A stretch of DNA of 64,000 nt from Heliocidaris erythrogramma (lineage: Eukaryota; Echinodermata; Echinoidea; Camarodonta; Echinometridae), in the NCBI GenBank assembly GCA_025617745.1, contig CM046853.1:51539021-51603020 (forward strand). Direction: 5' to 3'. Under the pieces are notes generated by a model. The model saw only the letters and a list, made by a program, of their open reading frames with translations. It ran no database searches and was not told the DNA's origin. The position numbers and the translations under genes are program-made. Of the stretch, positions 23,162 to 31,175 are shown piece after piece. Position 1 is the stretch's first letter. Each line of letters starts with the position of its first letter.

Positions 23162-24540
23162 ACCTACATACAATTTTGCTGTTATCTTTTCCCCCACCTT
23201 GTCAAGATCTATGTTTACAGAAAAATAAATGTTTTACTTCCACCTTATTACTGAGATTTTTATTACTGTTCTAAGATAGATTTTCAAAGATAATTTTTTT
23301 AAATTGGAAATATTCCCTGCATTTTACCTCTTTAGGGTATTTTCTTTTCAAAGTTTACTGTATGTATATATATTTTTTTAACCTTTGCAAAAAAATCAAA
23401 AGGGAGGGAAGCTCTGTGGAACTTTAATTTAAGCTATGCAACCATTATTCTCGTATTTTTTTTTACTGGGGCTTGGATATGACATGCACAAATCTCAACA
23501 TTATGCAAAGGTGATAGTAGAATTGAACATTTTAAAAATATTTATGTATCAGAACTGTTGTTCCATCAGTGTAAACATTTACACAAAGTCATCATTTGAA
23601 AGAAAAAATTATTCAGTACTAATGACTGGCAAACATCTTTTATTTACTTGGGTCATTCATGTGATCATCATTATTGTTGCTTCACATCATATTTCTTTTC
23701 AAATTGACATTTTTTCTACAGATTTTTTTCTTCTTCTTTCATTTGATTTATTGTTGTATTTATTATTATGTGCTTATATATGTTGGTCTAGTTGTTAACT
23801 TGATAACGCTTAGATAGCATATACATTTATCATGTATATAACTGTTTATAAGAAATGTTAAAAATGCTAGTACGTCATTGTTCAGTCTATCTTTTCATGA
23901 TATTTAATTCCTATACATGGATATCAGTTTCCCTGAAAGTTGGGTTTATTACATGAGGGTGTGCTACACTGTGACAATGTAAAAATTTTATTGCTGTTTT
24001 TGCTTCAAGTATCAGAAGAAAAGAGGAGTCTAGGAGGCTTATTTTGAATATTCATTTTCACTGTCAGAAATAAAATTGGAATTGGGTAACTGAGTTCACA
24101 TCTAAGTATTTGCCCAGAGCATTTTTTGTAATTGATGTTGTAAAGATGCATGTATCTCAGTCAAGAATGATAACTCTATTGTTAATGGCATATGAGGTCT
24201 GTTATTTTTTATGGCATTTGTTGTTGAATTTGTTAATGAAACACACTTTGGAAGCTAATCAGTTTTGTTTGTTTTGTTTTGTTATGTTTTTTTTTTTTGG
24301 CGGGGGATGGGCATTCTCCTATTGAATTTTTGATGTTCAATTGTAAGACAACCATTTCCTGGATACAACATCTATATCTACATTTCTCCAGAAGTAATAA
24401 TATATTTCAAATCAATTGAATATTTTTGTCATCTCTGGAAGAGCTCAAACACATTTACTATGCAAGCTTGTCGTGAATGAAACTAACAATTGAAAAGAAA
24501 GGTGTGAGTGCGTGAATGAGATCAAAACCAACAATTGGCA
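23162..24540. other. AT-rich interior of element 1, nothing recognised
   Basis: The 120-residue frame at 23436-23798 is phenylalanine/leucine-rich and lacks any motif. No transposase-like sequence was recognised on either strand. Confidence 0.45.
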
Positions 24541-24554
24541 GAATGGAAAAAGAA

Positions 24555-25025
24555 AAAAAAAAGAGAGATAAAAAGTTGAGAGGAGATGTGTGTAATTGGA
24601 GAATATTGGGCAAAAAGAAGGAGAAAGGGAGACAGAAAGCACAAGAGAAGAAATAGTGAAAAAGAGAGGGAATCACTGGGGGAAAAAGGGAGAGATAAAA
24701 AAGTTGAGGGAAGATGTGTGAAAGTGGAGAATTTTGGGCATAAAGAGGGAGAAATGGAGGGAAAGCACAAGGGAAGAAATAGAGAGAGAGAGGGGGAATC
24801 ATTGGGGGGAAAAGGGAGAGATAGAAAAGTTGAGGGAAGATGTGTGAAAGTGGAGAATTTTGGGCATAAAGAGGGAGAAATGGAGGGAAAGCACAAGGGG
24901 AGAAATAGAGAGATAAAAAGTTGAGGGAAGATGTGTGTAAGTGGAGAATTTTGGGCATAAAGAGGGAGAAAGGGAGGGAAAGCACAAGAGAAGAAATGGT
25001 GAAAGAGAGAGGGAATCATTGGAAA
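24555..25025. repeat. Purine-rich minisatellite, four units of ~110-130 bp
   Basis: GGAGAGATAAAAAAGTTGAG, GATGTGTG(A/T)AAGTGGAG, TTTTGGGCATAAAGAGGGAG and GGAAAGCACAAG(A/G)GAAG recur in the same order four times. Long open frames exist in three minus-strand frames because the strand is purine-rich and stop-poor; they are not considered genes. The array lies in the middle of element 1. Confidence 0.85.
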
Positions 25026-25124
25026 ACAGATTTTCTGTCAAATGAACTACACGTATAAGGTAGAGAAGTAGGAATCAACCTGTAACTGTGATGTATACCC
25101 CTTTTTCCTGCCGAAGGAGGGGGA

Positions 25125-25143
25125 GGGGGGGGGGGGGGGGGGG
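25125..25143 (+). repeat. Poly-G run, 19 bp
   Basis: A pure G run between the minisatellite and the small TA-flanked element that follows. Confidence 0.95.
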
Positions 25144-25215
25144 ATTGTAGGTTGAAAATTGCCCGTTATATTTTCACTACATTCAGGGTGGTAACAAAAA
25201 TCAATATTAAATATA

Positions 25216-25382
25216 CGGTGGAAACTTAGTATAACAAGGTCCTTGGGACCTGGGTAAATCCAGAATCTCGTTATATCAGTTTAAAAAAAAAGAATATAAA
25301 GAGTTGAGACCAAAATATTGCCTTGTTATATCAGGAATAGAATATTGTTGTATCAGACCTCTTTATACTGAGTTTCCACTCT
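25216..25382. mobile_element. TA-flanked miniature element, GTTATA ends (Tigger/pogo-like)
   Basis: CGGTGGAAACTTAGTATAAC at the left and TTTATACTGAGTTTCCACTC at the right are inverted. TA flanks each end. A related element with AACCTCGTTATAAC words lies at about 60130-60283. This terminal pattern and TA target fit the mariner/Tigger group. Confidence 0.55.
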
Positions 25383-25541
25383 ACCATGATAAACATTTTT
25401 ATAACACTCTTTATGGAGAAAGATCTTTTTCTTCATCAAGAACAAAAAAAAATCATTTTTAATAGTAAAGACCAATTGAGAGAGGTGCTTGTGAGGTAAA
25501 GCTCAGAGTCGCCAAATTTCATATTATTGATACATGTATGA

Positions 25542-25796
25542 TCAAACTTGTTTCAGGGACGGCCTCTTCTTGATGCCATACGCCGCATGCAGCCCCGTGC
25601 TATCGACGAAGTCCTCCGCACAAAAGTGCTCGGAGCACACAACACTGTGGTCACTCGGCCCCTTCCAATGGGCGCGAGTTAATTTTACTTTTGCGGTCCA
25701 TTTCCTTCTTATATTTGGGTCTTTAGGGAATAAATGTAGACTGACACCCTCCTTTGTGGTGTTACTGCAACCTGCAACATCGCAGCGTTGCGGCAT
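25542..25796 (-). CDS. THAP zinc-finger exon 1, intact
   Basis: The 84-residue frame opens MPQRCDVAGCSN and shows the THAP C2CH ligands: C5, C10, C54 and H57 (VVCSEHF). It also has HLFPKD at 21-26 and W33, the conserved tryptophan of the KW segment. The classic AVPTIF box is replaced by KKRPSLK. THAP domains bind DNA and occur in cellular regulators and in P-element and Kolobok transposases. The frame stops soon after the domain, so this is probably a first exon whose donor is near 25550, or a truncated protein. It starts 317 bp inside the right end of element 1 and runs leftward. No catalytic domain was found downstream. Confidence 0.75.
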   Translation of the reverse strand: MPQRCDVAGCSNTTKEGVSLHLFPKDPNIRRKWTAKVKLTRAHWKGPSDHSVVCSEHFCAEDFVDSTGLHAAYGIKKRPSLKQV

Positions 25797-25912
25797 ACTT
25801 CGCTTTAGAGGTGGTTTTCAAGGTGGTATACACAACAGCAAGTTAGTTTGCACATGTAATACATCGGCAATATTGTAAACAAGCATCGGCAATGTCGGTT
25901 TGTGACGTCACA

Positions 25913-25920
25913 CGTCAATC
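25913..25920. promoter_or_regulatory. CRE-like palindrome TGACGTCA, right side of element 1
   Basis: It lies 193 bp from the right end of element 1 and about 117 bp upstream of the THAP start codon. It is followed 41 bp later by GGGGCGGAGCTTA (25954-25966), a GC-box-like word also present at the matching place in element 2. Confidence 0.55.
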
Positions 25921-26290
25921 ATGCTCGCGGAACGAGAATTCGGGGTTTAAAAGGGGGCGGAGCTTAGCAGACTGTTTTGGACATGAATACCTGGGGGAAA
26001 TATTATTTTAAAAATATTTTGATACGTATTTATTGCAAACGGATGTCATTTTTCAATTTAGATGAGATGCATGTACAAAATACCAAGAATTATAATTCCA
26101 TAAAAGGGGACCTTTAAAGGTTGACTAAATTAGAGAGAAAATGGGTGCTCTTTCCATGCATTTTTGCCTTCTAATCACGAATCTGCCAATCGTTTGTCCA
26201 AATTATGTCTCGTTTTGACGAAAAAGGGGGAAAAGTAGAGGTTTTGGGACCGTTCCTTAAAACTCGTGAGCTGATTGGCTAACCCCCAAG

Positions 26291-26297
26291 TGACGTA
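26291..26297 (+). promoter_or_regulatory. TGACGTA site, left side of element 2
   Basis: It lies 173 bp from the left end of element 2, matching the 171-bp position of TGACGTCA in element 1. The same heptamer, inverted, occurs at the right side. Confidence 0.4.
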
Positions 26298-26942
26298 TGA
26301 AGAGTAAGGGGCACAAGATCTGCAGGCTGTAGCATATAATATTGTACACAGAATGCAGTATTTGACCCCTCTGTTCAACGGACAATTTATGAAAAAAGGA
26401 AATTAATCAATAAAATCTTAGGAATATATTTTCTACAAGATCAGAAAACGTTTTTGCCTAAATATACAGCTCTTGTTATGTTTTTTAGCTTTTCTTTTGA
26501 ACAATGTTCTCATCCATCTGAGCTTGCCGAACGAAAGTTTACGCGTGCACAGCCGTTTTATGCGTCTGTATGTATGTCCTACACATCTTTAGTATGGCAG
26601 TGACTATGTTCCCCTCGTATAGTATAGCGACTGGTACGGTGAACGCTTTTGTTTTGTTTATTTCACTTGCGGCTTTTTTTTTCCCTTCGCTTTACATAGT
26701 GCGGTAGTACTGACTTAGATTTTGGCTGAATTCGAGTAACTTATATTGAGAGAGGAAAAGTGCCCGCGATTCCGGGTTGGAGGACTTTTCTGAGCCATGC
26801 AGATACGAACTCTGATGTATCAGATGATTTATCAGATGATTTATCAGACCCCGAAGGCAAAGAAGCTCGAGTGGCAAGGGGAAATTCGACCATATTATAT
26901 GTTTGAACCCCTCGCAGAATACGGTGAAGGGCCGTGGGTGAA

Positions 26943-26978
26943 GTAACTCCAGGGAGCGTTGGAGCTCCCTGGAGTTAC
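26943..26978. mobile_element. 36-bp perfect hairpin flanked by GGGTGAAG repeats
   Basis: GTAACTCCAGGGAGC (26943-26957) and GCTCCCTGGAGTTAC (26964-26978) are perfect inverted repeats around a 6-base loop GTTGGA. GGGTGAAG occurs on both sides (26936-26943 and 26979-26986), overlapping the hairpin edge by one base. It resembles a tiny deletion product of an inverted-repeat element together with its target duplication. Confidence 0.7.
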
Positions 26979-26986
26979 GGGTGAAG

Positions 26987-27274
26987 TAGACCGAAAATTC
27001 TGTCTCTCGTTCGTTAGCTCGCCTTAGCTAACGCCCGGGGGGGGGGGGGGGGGGGTGTACTCAGATTAGGGACAACATTTTTGGGGGAAAATGGGACCCA
27101 TGTCTAAGGATTTTTTTGGGGGAAATGGGACCCATGTCTAAGGATTTTTAATGAAAAGGGGACCCATGTCTAAGGATCTTTCTTCAAAAAGTCACCCTTC
27201 CCAGCGGCACGTCCCCGTATACCCAATATACATGAGTACCCCCCCCCCCCCGGGAGCTAACGAACGAGAGTCTA
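26987..27274. mobile_element. 288-bp poly-G foldback element, 9-bp duplication
   Basis: CTCTCGTTCGTTAGCTC near the left is mirrored by GAGCTAACGAACGAGAG at the right, and both ends meet TAGA/TCTA. CGGGTGAAG flanks it at 26978-26986 and 27275-27283. The interior has a G run, three copies of GGGACCCATGTCTAAGGAT (about 27087, 27127 and 27159), and a C run near the other end. No coding sequence was found. Confidence 0.7.
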
Positions 27275-27374
27275 CGGGTGAAGCTGCTGCAGCTGCTGTC
27301 GTTGAAAAACAGATTGGAAGACTTGACTCCACGTCTGATCGTTGGAATAGGTGAACTAGCTAGCTTATCCCTTG

Positions 27375-28425
27375 TAAAAAATAACCATGATTTTACTGTC
27401 ATAACCATGGAAAACCATGGTTTTACAATGGACCAATAACCATCCATGGTTTTGCCATCAAATCCATGGTAAAACCATGGATAAACCATGGTTTTACCAT
27501 GGTTAAATAACCATGGTTAAGCCACGGTTTTACCATGGTTAAAAAACCATGGTTAAATTACCATGGATAAACCATGGTTTTACCATGGTTAAATAACCAT
27601 GGTTATAGAACCATGGTTAAGCCACTGTTTTACCATGGTTAAAAAATCGTGGTTAAATAACCATGGATAAACCATGGTTTTACCATGGTTAAATAACCAT
27701 GGTTATAGAACCATGGTTAAGCCACGGTTTTACCATGGTTAAAAAACCATGGATAAACCATGGTTTTACCATGGTTATGAGAACCATGGTTTTACCATGG
27801 TTATAGAACTAGGGTTAAACCATGGTTTCACCATGATTTTGGCTGTAAAAGCATGGTTATACCATAGTTTTGGTTGTAAATCCATTATTATACTATGGTT
27901 CTACCATGGATTGGATTGTAAAACCATAGTGATACCAGTGATTTTGATACCGTGGTTTTGAGTTTTGATTGTAAAAGCCATGGTTCTACCGTGGATTTGA
28001 TTGTAAAACCATGGTTATACAGCGGTTTTGGTTGTATAACCATGGTTATACCACGTTATTACCATGGTTAAAATAACCATCTATAAACCATGGTTAAAAG
28101 AAACCGTGGTTATAGCCGTTATAGATCATGGTTAATCCACGATTCTACCATGATTTTGGCTGTAAAAGCATGGTTATACCGTAGTTTTGGTTGTTAATCC
28201 ATTATTATACCATGGTTCTACCGTGGATTTGATTGTAAAACCGTGGTGATACCGTGGTTTTGATTGATTATGGTGATACTGTGGTTTTGATGATTGTAAA
28301 ATCCATGGTTATACCATGATTATCCCATGGTTCTACCGTTGGTTTGGCTGTAAAACCATGGTTATACAATGGGTATGGTTGTATAACCATGGTTATACCG
28401 TGGATTTGATTGTAAAACCAATAGA
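27375..28425. repeat. AACCATGGTT satellite, block 1
   Basis: About 1 kb made almost entirely of AACCATGG, TTTTACCATGGTTA and degenerate versions. Because CCATGG and AACCATGGTT are palindromes, both strands read alike. Unit length drifts between about 16 and 30 bp. Order decays to the right, where words like TGATTGTAAAACC appear. It occupies the centre of element 2 directly after the P2X7-type exon. Confidence 0.9.
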
Positions 28426-28905
28426 AACCACTTAATTTGCATATTAAATACTGGGTGCTTGTGTATTCACGTTTTCATATTATTTATTAAAATTTGCAGT
28501 ACATTTCTTCATTGTTGATGATTTAGAGTACATCAAAACGTTTATCAAATACAAAGATGGGTCAACAAACGGTTACTAGAACAATTCATTCACTGGTATC
28601 AATTACAGGTAATTAAACAGGAATTAAGGAAACACTAACCAGGAACTAAAATATGTTCATTCAATACATATATATGGACGATTCCCTCACACTTTTAAAT
28701 ATGCAAAGTCTTCAAAATTCCATTGCACTTTGGAAGTGTTGCAGACATACCAGAGTAACTTTGTTGCTATTGCCACTGGTAGTTACTAGTACAAGAGTTT
28801 CATATCTTGTAACATACCAAGGTCAAATAGTTAAACTGGTTATACTGGTTTTCACTGGTCTAAGCGATTGGACTTGTAGAAATTTCTTTCTGGTTTTACC
28901 GTCGT
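28426..28905. other. Non-satellite spacer inside element 2
   Basis: About 480 bp of AT-rich sequence between the two satellite blocks. No exon or inverted end was recognised. It could be original interior sequence of element 2. Confidence 0.4.
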
Positions 28906-28909
28906 AACG

Positions 28910-29280
28910 AAGGATAAACCATGGTTTTACAATGGACCAATAACCATATGGTTTTGCAATCAGAGCAAAAAAAGGTTCAAAAAGTTAATAAACCATGGTT
29001 ATAGAATCCACGGTTTCACCATGGTTAAAAAACCATTGTTAAACCATGGTTTTACCATGGAATTGGCTGTAAATCCATGGTTTTGATTGTTATACCGTGG
29101 TTTTGGTTGTAAAAGCCATGGTTCTACCGTGGATTTGATTGTAAAACCATGGTTATACAGCGGTTTTGGTTGTAAAACCATGGTTTTAAACCACGGTAAA
29201 ACCACGGTAAATCCATGGTATGTCCGTTCAATTTACCATGGTAAAACCACGGTAAAACCATGGTTTTACCATGGTAAATG
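28910..29280. repeat. AACCATGGTT satellite, block 2
   Basis: The same palindromic words as block 1, including TTTTACCATGG and GTAAAACCATGGTT. It ends at the 3' side of the broken THAP exon. Confidence 0.9.
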
Positions 29281-29403
29281 GGAACCATGTTTTTTTTTTA
29301 TAAGGGATCCTTTTCTTCATGCCAAATTCGGAATACAGACCAGGATCCTCAAAATCATCTTCGGCAAAGTGATCGCTGCAGATTGTACTCCACTCACTTG
29401 GCC

Positions 29404-30057
29404 GGTGTAGCGGCACATACAGTTCTCCGGCAGATACCGTATCCGCCGGCAGATATCGTTCTACCTCGGAACCATATCTGCCGGGTTTGACGTTTGCAGA
29501 TTTGGTTCCCCGGCGGATTTGGTTCCACGGCGCTGCAGATAAGGTGTATTGTATATTGGCAGATTTGTATGAGACACTCTCGTGCCTAATAGACCTGTTT
29601 ACTAAGTGATTCGAATTTATGGATGTTTCTTTCCTGGGGACCTAGTCAGTGGCGTATCCAGGGGGTGGCGCAAAAAACTAGCAAAAAAAAAAAAGTTGTT
29701 CATTAAATAGGCTTCAAAATTGGTATCCAGGATATAGGATTATTTTGCATCTCAGCCCTTCTTCAGAAGCAAAAATTTCCAAAGGGGGGAGGCCCCTCCC
29801 CTTAGGCGATGATGCCTGGCGCCCCCCCCCCCCTCTTATTGGGAAATCCTGGATACGCCCCTGCTACTAGTAACGAGGTATTCCATTAACCCGTTATTAA
29901 TGAATGAACTACAATACTTGGAATCCAGTTTGCATACATTATTTGTTGCTATGTCTAGGTACGGTATCTGCCGGGGTTGGAACATGATCCGCCGGCAGAT
30001 AGTGTTCTTGGCCGTTTTTAGAACGGTATCTGCCGATCCCCGTATCTGCCGCTACAC
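29404..30057. mobile_element. 654-bp element inserted in the THAP exon, CCGGCAGATA subterminal repeats
   Basis: GGTGTAGCGGCACATAC at the left and GTATCTGCCGCTACAC at the right are inverted. TGGCC is duplicated at 29399-29403 and 30058-30062. Within about 130 bp of each end the word CCGGCAGATA or its complement recurs several times, in the manner of transposase binding sites. No gene was recognised. A smaller hAT-like element sits inside. The superfamily is unknown. Confidence 0.75.
29647..29863. mobile_element. hAT-like miniature element nested in the 654-bp element
   Basis: CAGTGGCGTATCCAGG and CCTGGATACGCCCCTG form the ends. The 8-bp flanks GACCTAGT and CTACTAGT share CTAGT and may be a diverged 8-bp duplication. 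The interior has the C run and the CCTCCCC word typical of this family in the window. Confidence 0.65.
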
Positions 30058-30248
30058 TGGCCCTTGCCACACTGCCCGCGTGAGCTTTACCTTTGCGACC
30101 CACAATTTCCGTAGATTTTCATCTTTAGGAAAAAGATGTATAGGCTTACACCCCCTTACATCATCTTTAGGGGTCTTGCTACAGCCCACAACTATACACA
30201 TAATCGGCATAATTGATGAAACTGTGTCCTCAAATCAACGTTATTGTT

Positions 30249-30805
30249 AGCCTTTTGACAAGGCCTCGTGACTTGGCTATTTTCCTCGTCATGCTGTGCC
30301 TGAGATGAGACTAGCTGGCGACGAAAAGAATCAACACGGCCCTGGTGAACGCGCGATCGAGCAACTTTAGTCGCGAGGCCTTTTGGAACCTGGGTTTCCA
30401 TCGTCCGATATGAATTATTCACGAGTTGACATTCGTATGCTAACACGCCTACCGAGGATTATCGACCAATCACAACGGTATCTGCGGGGCTTGCTTTCCA
30501 TGATTGATGTACTAGTAGCTTGCACGGGCCGCGCTAGCTCGAGATGAAGGCGAATTTGCATACCAAAATGTATGCTGACGTCATGCGAAGATACGTTTGC
30601 TGATTGGCTCCTACCTATAAGGTAGCAGATCCTCGCTAGGAACAAAGGATAACATAAGAAATACGGGCCAGGTTCCAAAAGGCCCTCGGACTCACGTCGC
30701 TCGATCGCCCATTCATCGGGCTGGGGGGCTAGTCTTGTTATGCAGCCACTACTAGCTTACTTGCCGAGAAAAATAGCCAAGTCACGAGGGCCTTGTCAAA
30801 AGGCT
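30249..30805. mobile_element. 557-bp element with 11-bp duplication, Mutator-like
   Basis: AGCCTTTTGACAAGGCCTCG at the left is matched by the complement of GCCCTTGTCAAAAGG at the right. The inverted match extends about 38 bp (CGTGACTTGGCTATTTT) with one indel. ACGTTATTGTT flanks at 30238-30248 and 30806-30816. A further pair, AGGCCTTTTGGAACCTGG and CCAGGTTCCAAAAGGCC, is inverted inside. An 11-bp duplication fits Mutator-like elements. It lies just upstream of the broken THAP exon. Confidence 0.7.
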
Positions 30806-30972
30806 ACGTTATTGTTAGCAATTACCGGTAAACACGAAAATATGCAATGCAAATGGTCGATACGGTGAATATCATGCTCGCACTCGGCACCGTACCGGGC
30901 CGGCTGGGCCTGCCAGGCCTGCGTGCATACACGGTATACAGGTGGGTGGAATATATTTTCCTTTTCTTTTCC

Positions 30973-31024
30973 TACGTCACAGATCACGATGTCGCTTCGA
31001 TGGTTTTTTTAGGGGCGGGGCTTA
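30973..31024. promoter_or_regulatory. TACGTCA and GC box at right side of element 2
   Basis: TACGTCA at 30973-30979 (TGACGTA on the other strand) lies 191 bp from the right end. GGGGCGGGGCTTA at 31012-31024 lies 146 bp from it. In element 1 the matching words lie 193 and 147 bp from the right end. This would be the promoter region of the leftward THAP gene. Confidence 0.45.
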
Positions 31025-31175
31025 TGACTCTGTAAATCAGCAAAAATATACTTTTCAAATGATTATGTAATACGACTAAATGCATAAAAAAGTGTGTGAT
31101 AGAGATTTTTTGGCTCCTGATGACTCCTTCCTACGAAAAATGGGCAATTCATTTTTATTTTAGTAACCCTTTTAA

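Larger units (their letters stand above)
21295..26113. mobile_element. Composite TTAA-flanked transposon 1, Kolobok-like
   Basis: The 4,819-bp segment begins AGGTCCCCTTTTATGGAATT and ends with its exact reverse complement; the matching ends are 21 bp. TTAA lies directly outside at 21291-21294 and 26114-26117. A rightward P2X7-type gene starts about 330 bp from the left end and a leftward THAP exon starts about 317 bp from the right end, so the genes converge. TTAA duplication and THAP-bearing proteins are both known in the Kolobok superfamily. No transposase catalytic core was recognised; the middle is simple repeats and AT-rich DNA, so this copy is probably defective. Perfect ends suggest fairly recent mobility. 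Confidence 0.7.
26790..27350 (+). pseudogene. P2X7 ballast-domain-like exon 1, copy 2, interrupted
   Basis: GEIRPYYMFEPLAEYGEG matches the PYTMFEP segment of copy 1. Acidic SDVSDDLSDDLSDPEG precedes it in another frame. After a 340-bp interruption the exon resumes with EKQIGRLDSTSDRW, ending at GGAATAG/GTGAAC just as copy 1 ends GRLGNNNW at its donor. The pieces are not in a single frame, so it is a decayed exon. The next sequence is satellite, and no further exons of this copy were found. The conserved boundaries indicate the same gene type in the same place in both transposons. Confidence 0.5.
29284..30210 (-). pseudogene. THAP zinc-finger exon, copy 2, split by an insertion
   Basis: From 30210 leftward the frame reads MPIMCIVVGCSK, then HLFPKDENLRKLW, the first half of a THAP domain with C5 and C10, and reaches a stop inside inserted DNA. 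The second half resumes at about 29403-29284 with STICSDHFAEDDFE and GMKKRIPYK, supplying the other Cys and His. The two halves are separated by a 654-bp element with a 5-bp duplication, so the domain is split exactly at the insertion. It corresponds in position and orientation to the intact THAP exon at 25542-25796. Confidence 0.75.
26118..31170. mobile_element. Composite TTAA-flanked transposon 2, Kolobok-like, heavily interrupted
   Basis: It starts AGGTTGACTAAAT directly after the TTAA that also ends element 1, and finishes TTTTAGTAACCCT before T-TTAA at 31171-31175. The ends are imperfect inverted repeats of about 14 bp. As in element 1, a P2X7-type exon runs right from the left side and a THAP exon runs left from the right side. 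Later insertions at 26944-27274, 29404-30057 and 30249-30805, plus a CCATGG satellite, account for much of its 5 kb. No transposase core was recognised. The end match is weaker than in element 1, so the exact boundary may be off by one or two bases. Confidence 0.55.

Noticed and set aside
24458-25041. Long overlapping open frames on the minus strand (up to 175 residues) with repeated FSLFMPKILH-like words
   Set aside because: They lie in a purine-rich minisatellite open in three frames at once, with no start context, splice sites or known motif. Composition explains them.
25534-25878. 114-residue plus-strand frame opposite the THAP exon
   Set aside because: It is the antisense shadow of the THAP domain, which is recognisable on the minus strand.
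27375-28425. CRISPR-like regular repeats
   Set aside because: The AACCATGG words are contiguous and palindromic with no unique spacers of constant length, and the setting is eukaryotic. It is a satellite.
29900-30250. 116-residue plus-strand frame
   Set aside because: It runs across the end of the 654-bp element and antisense to the THAP half exon.
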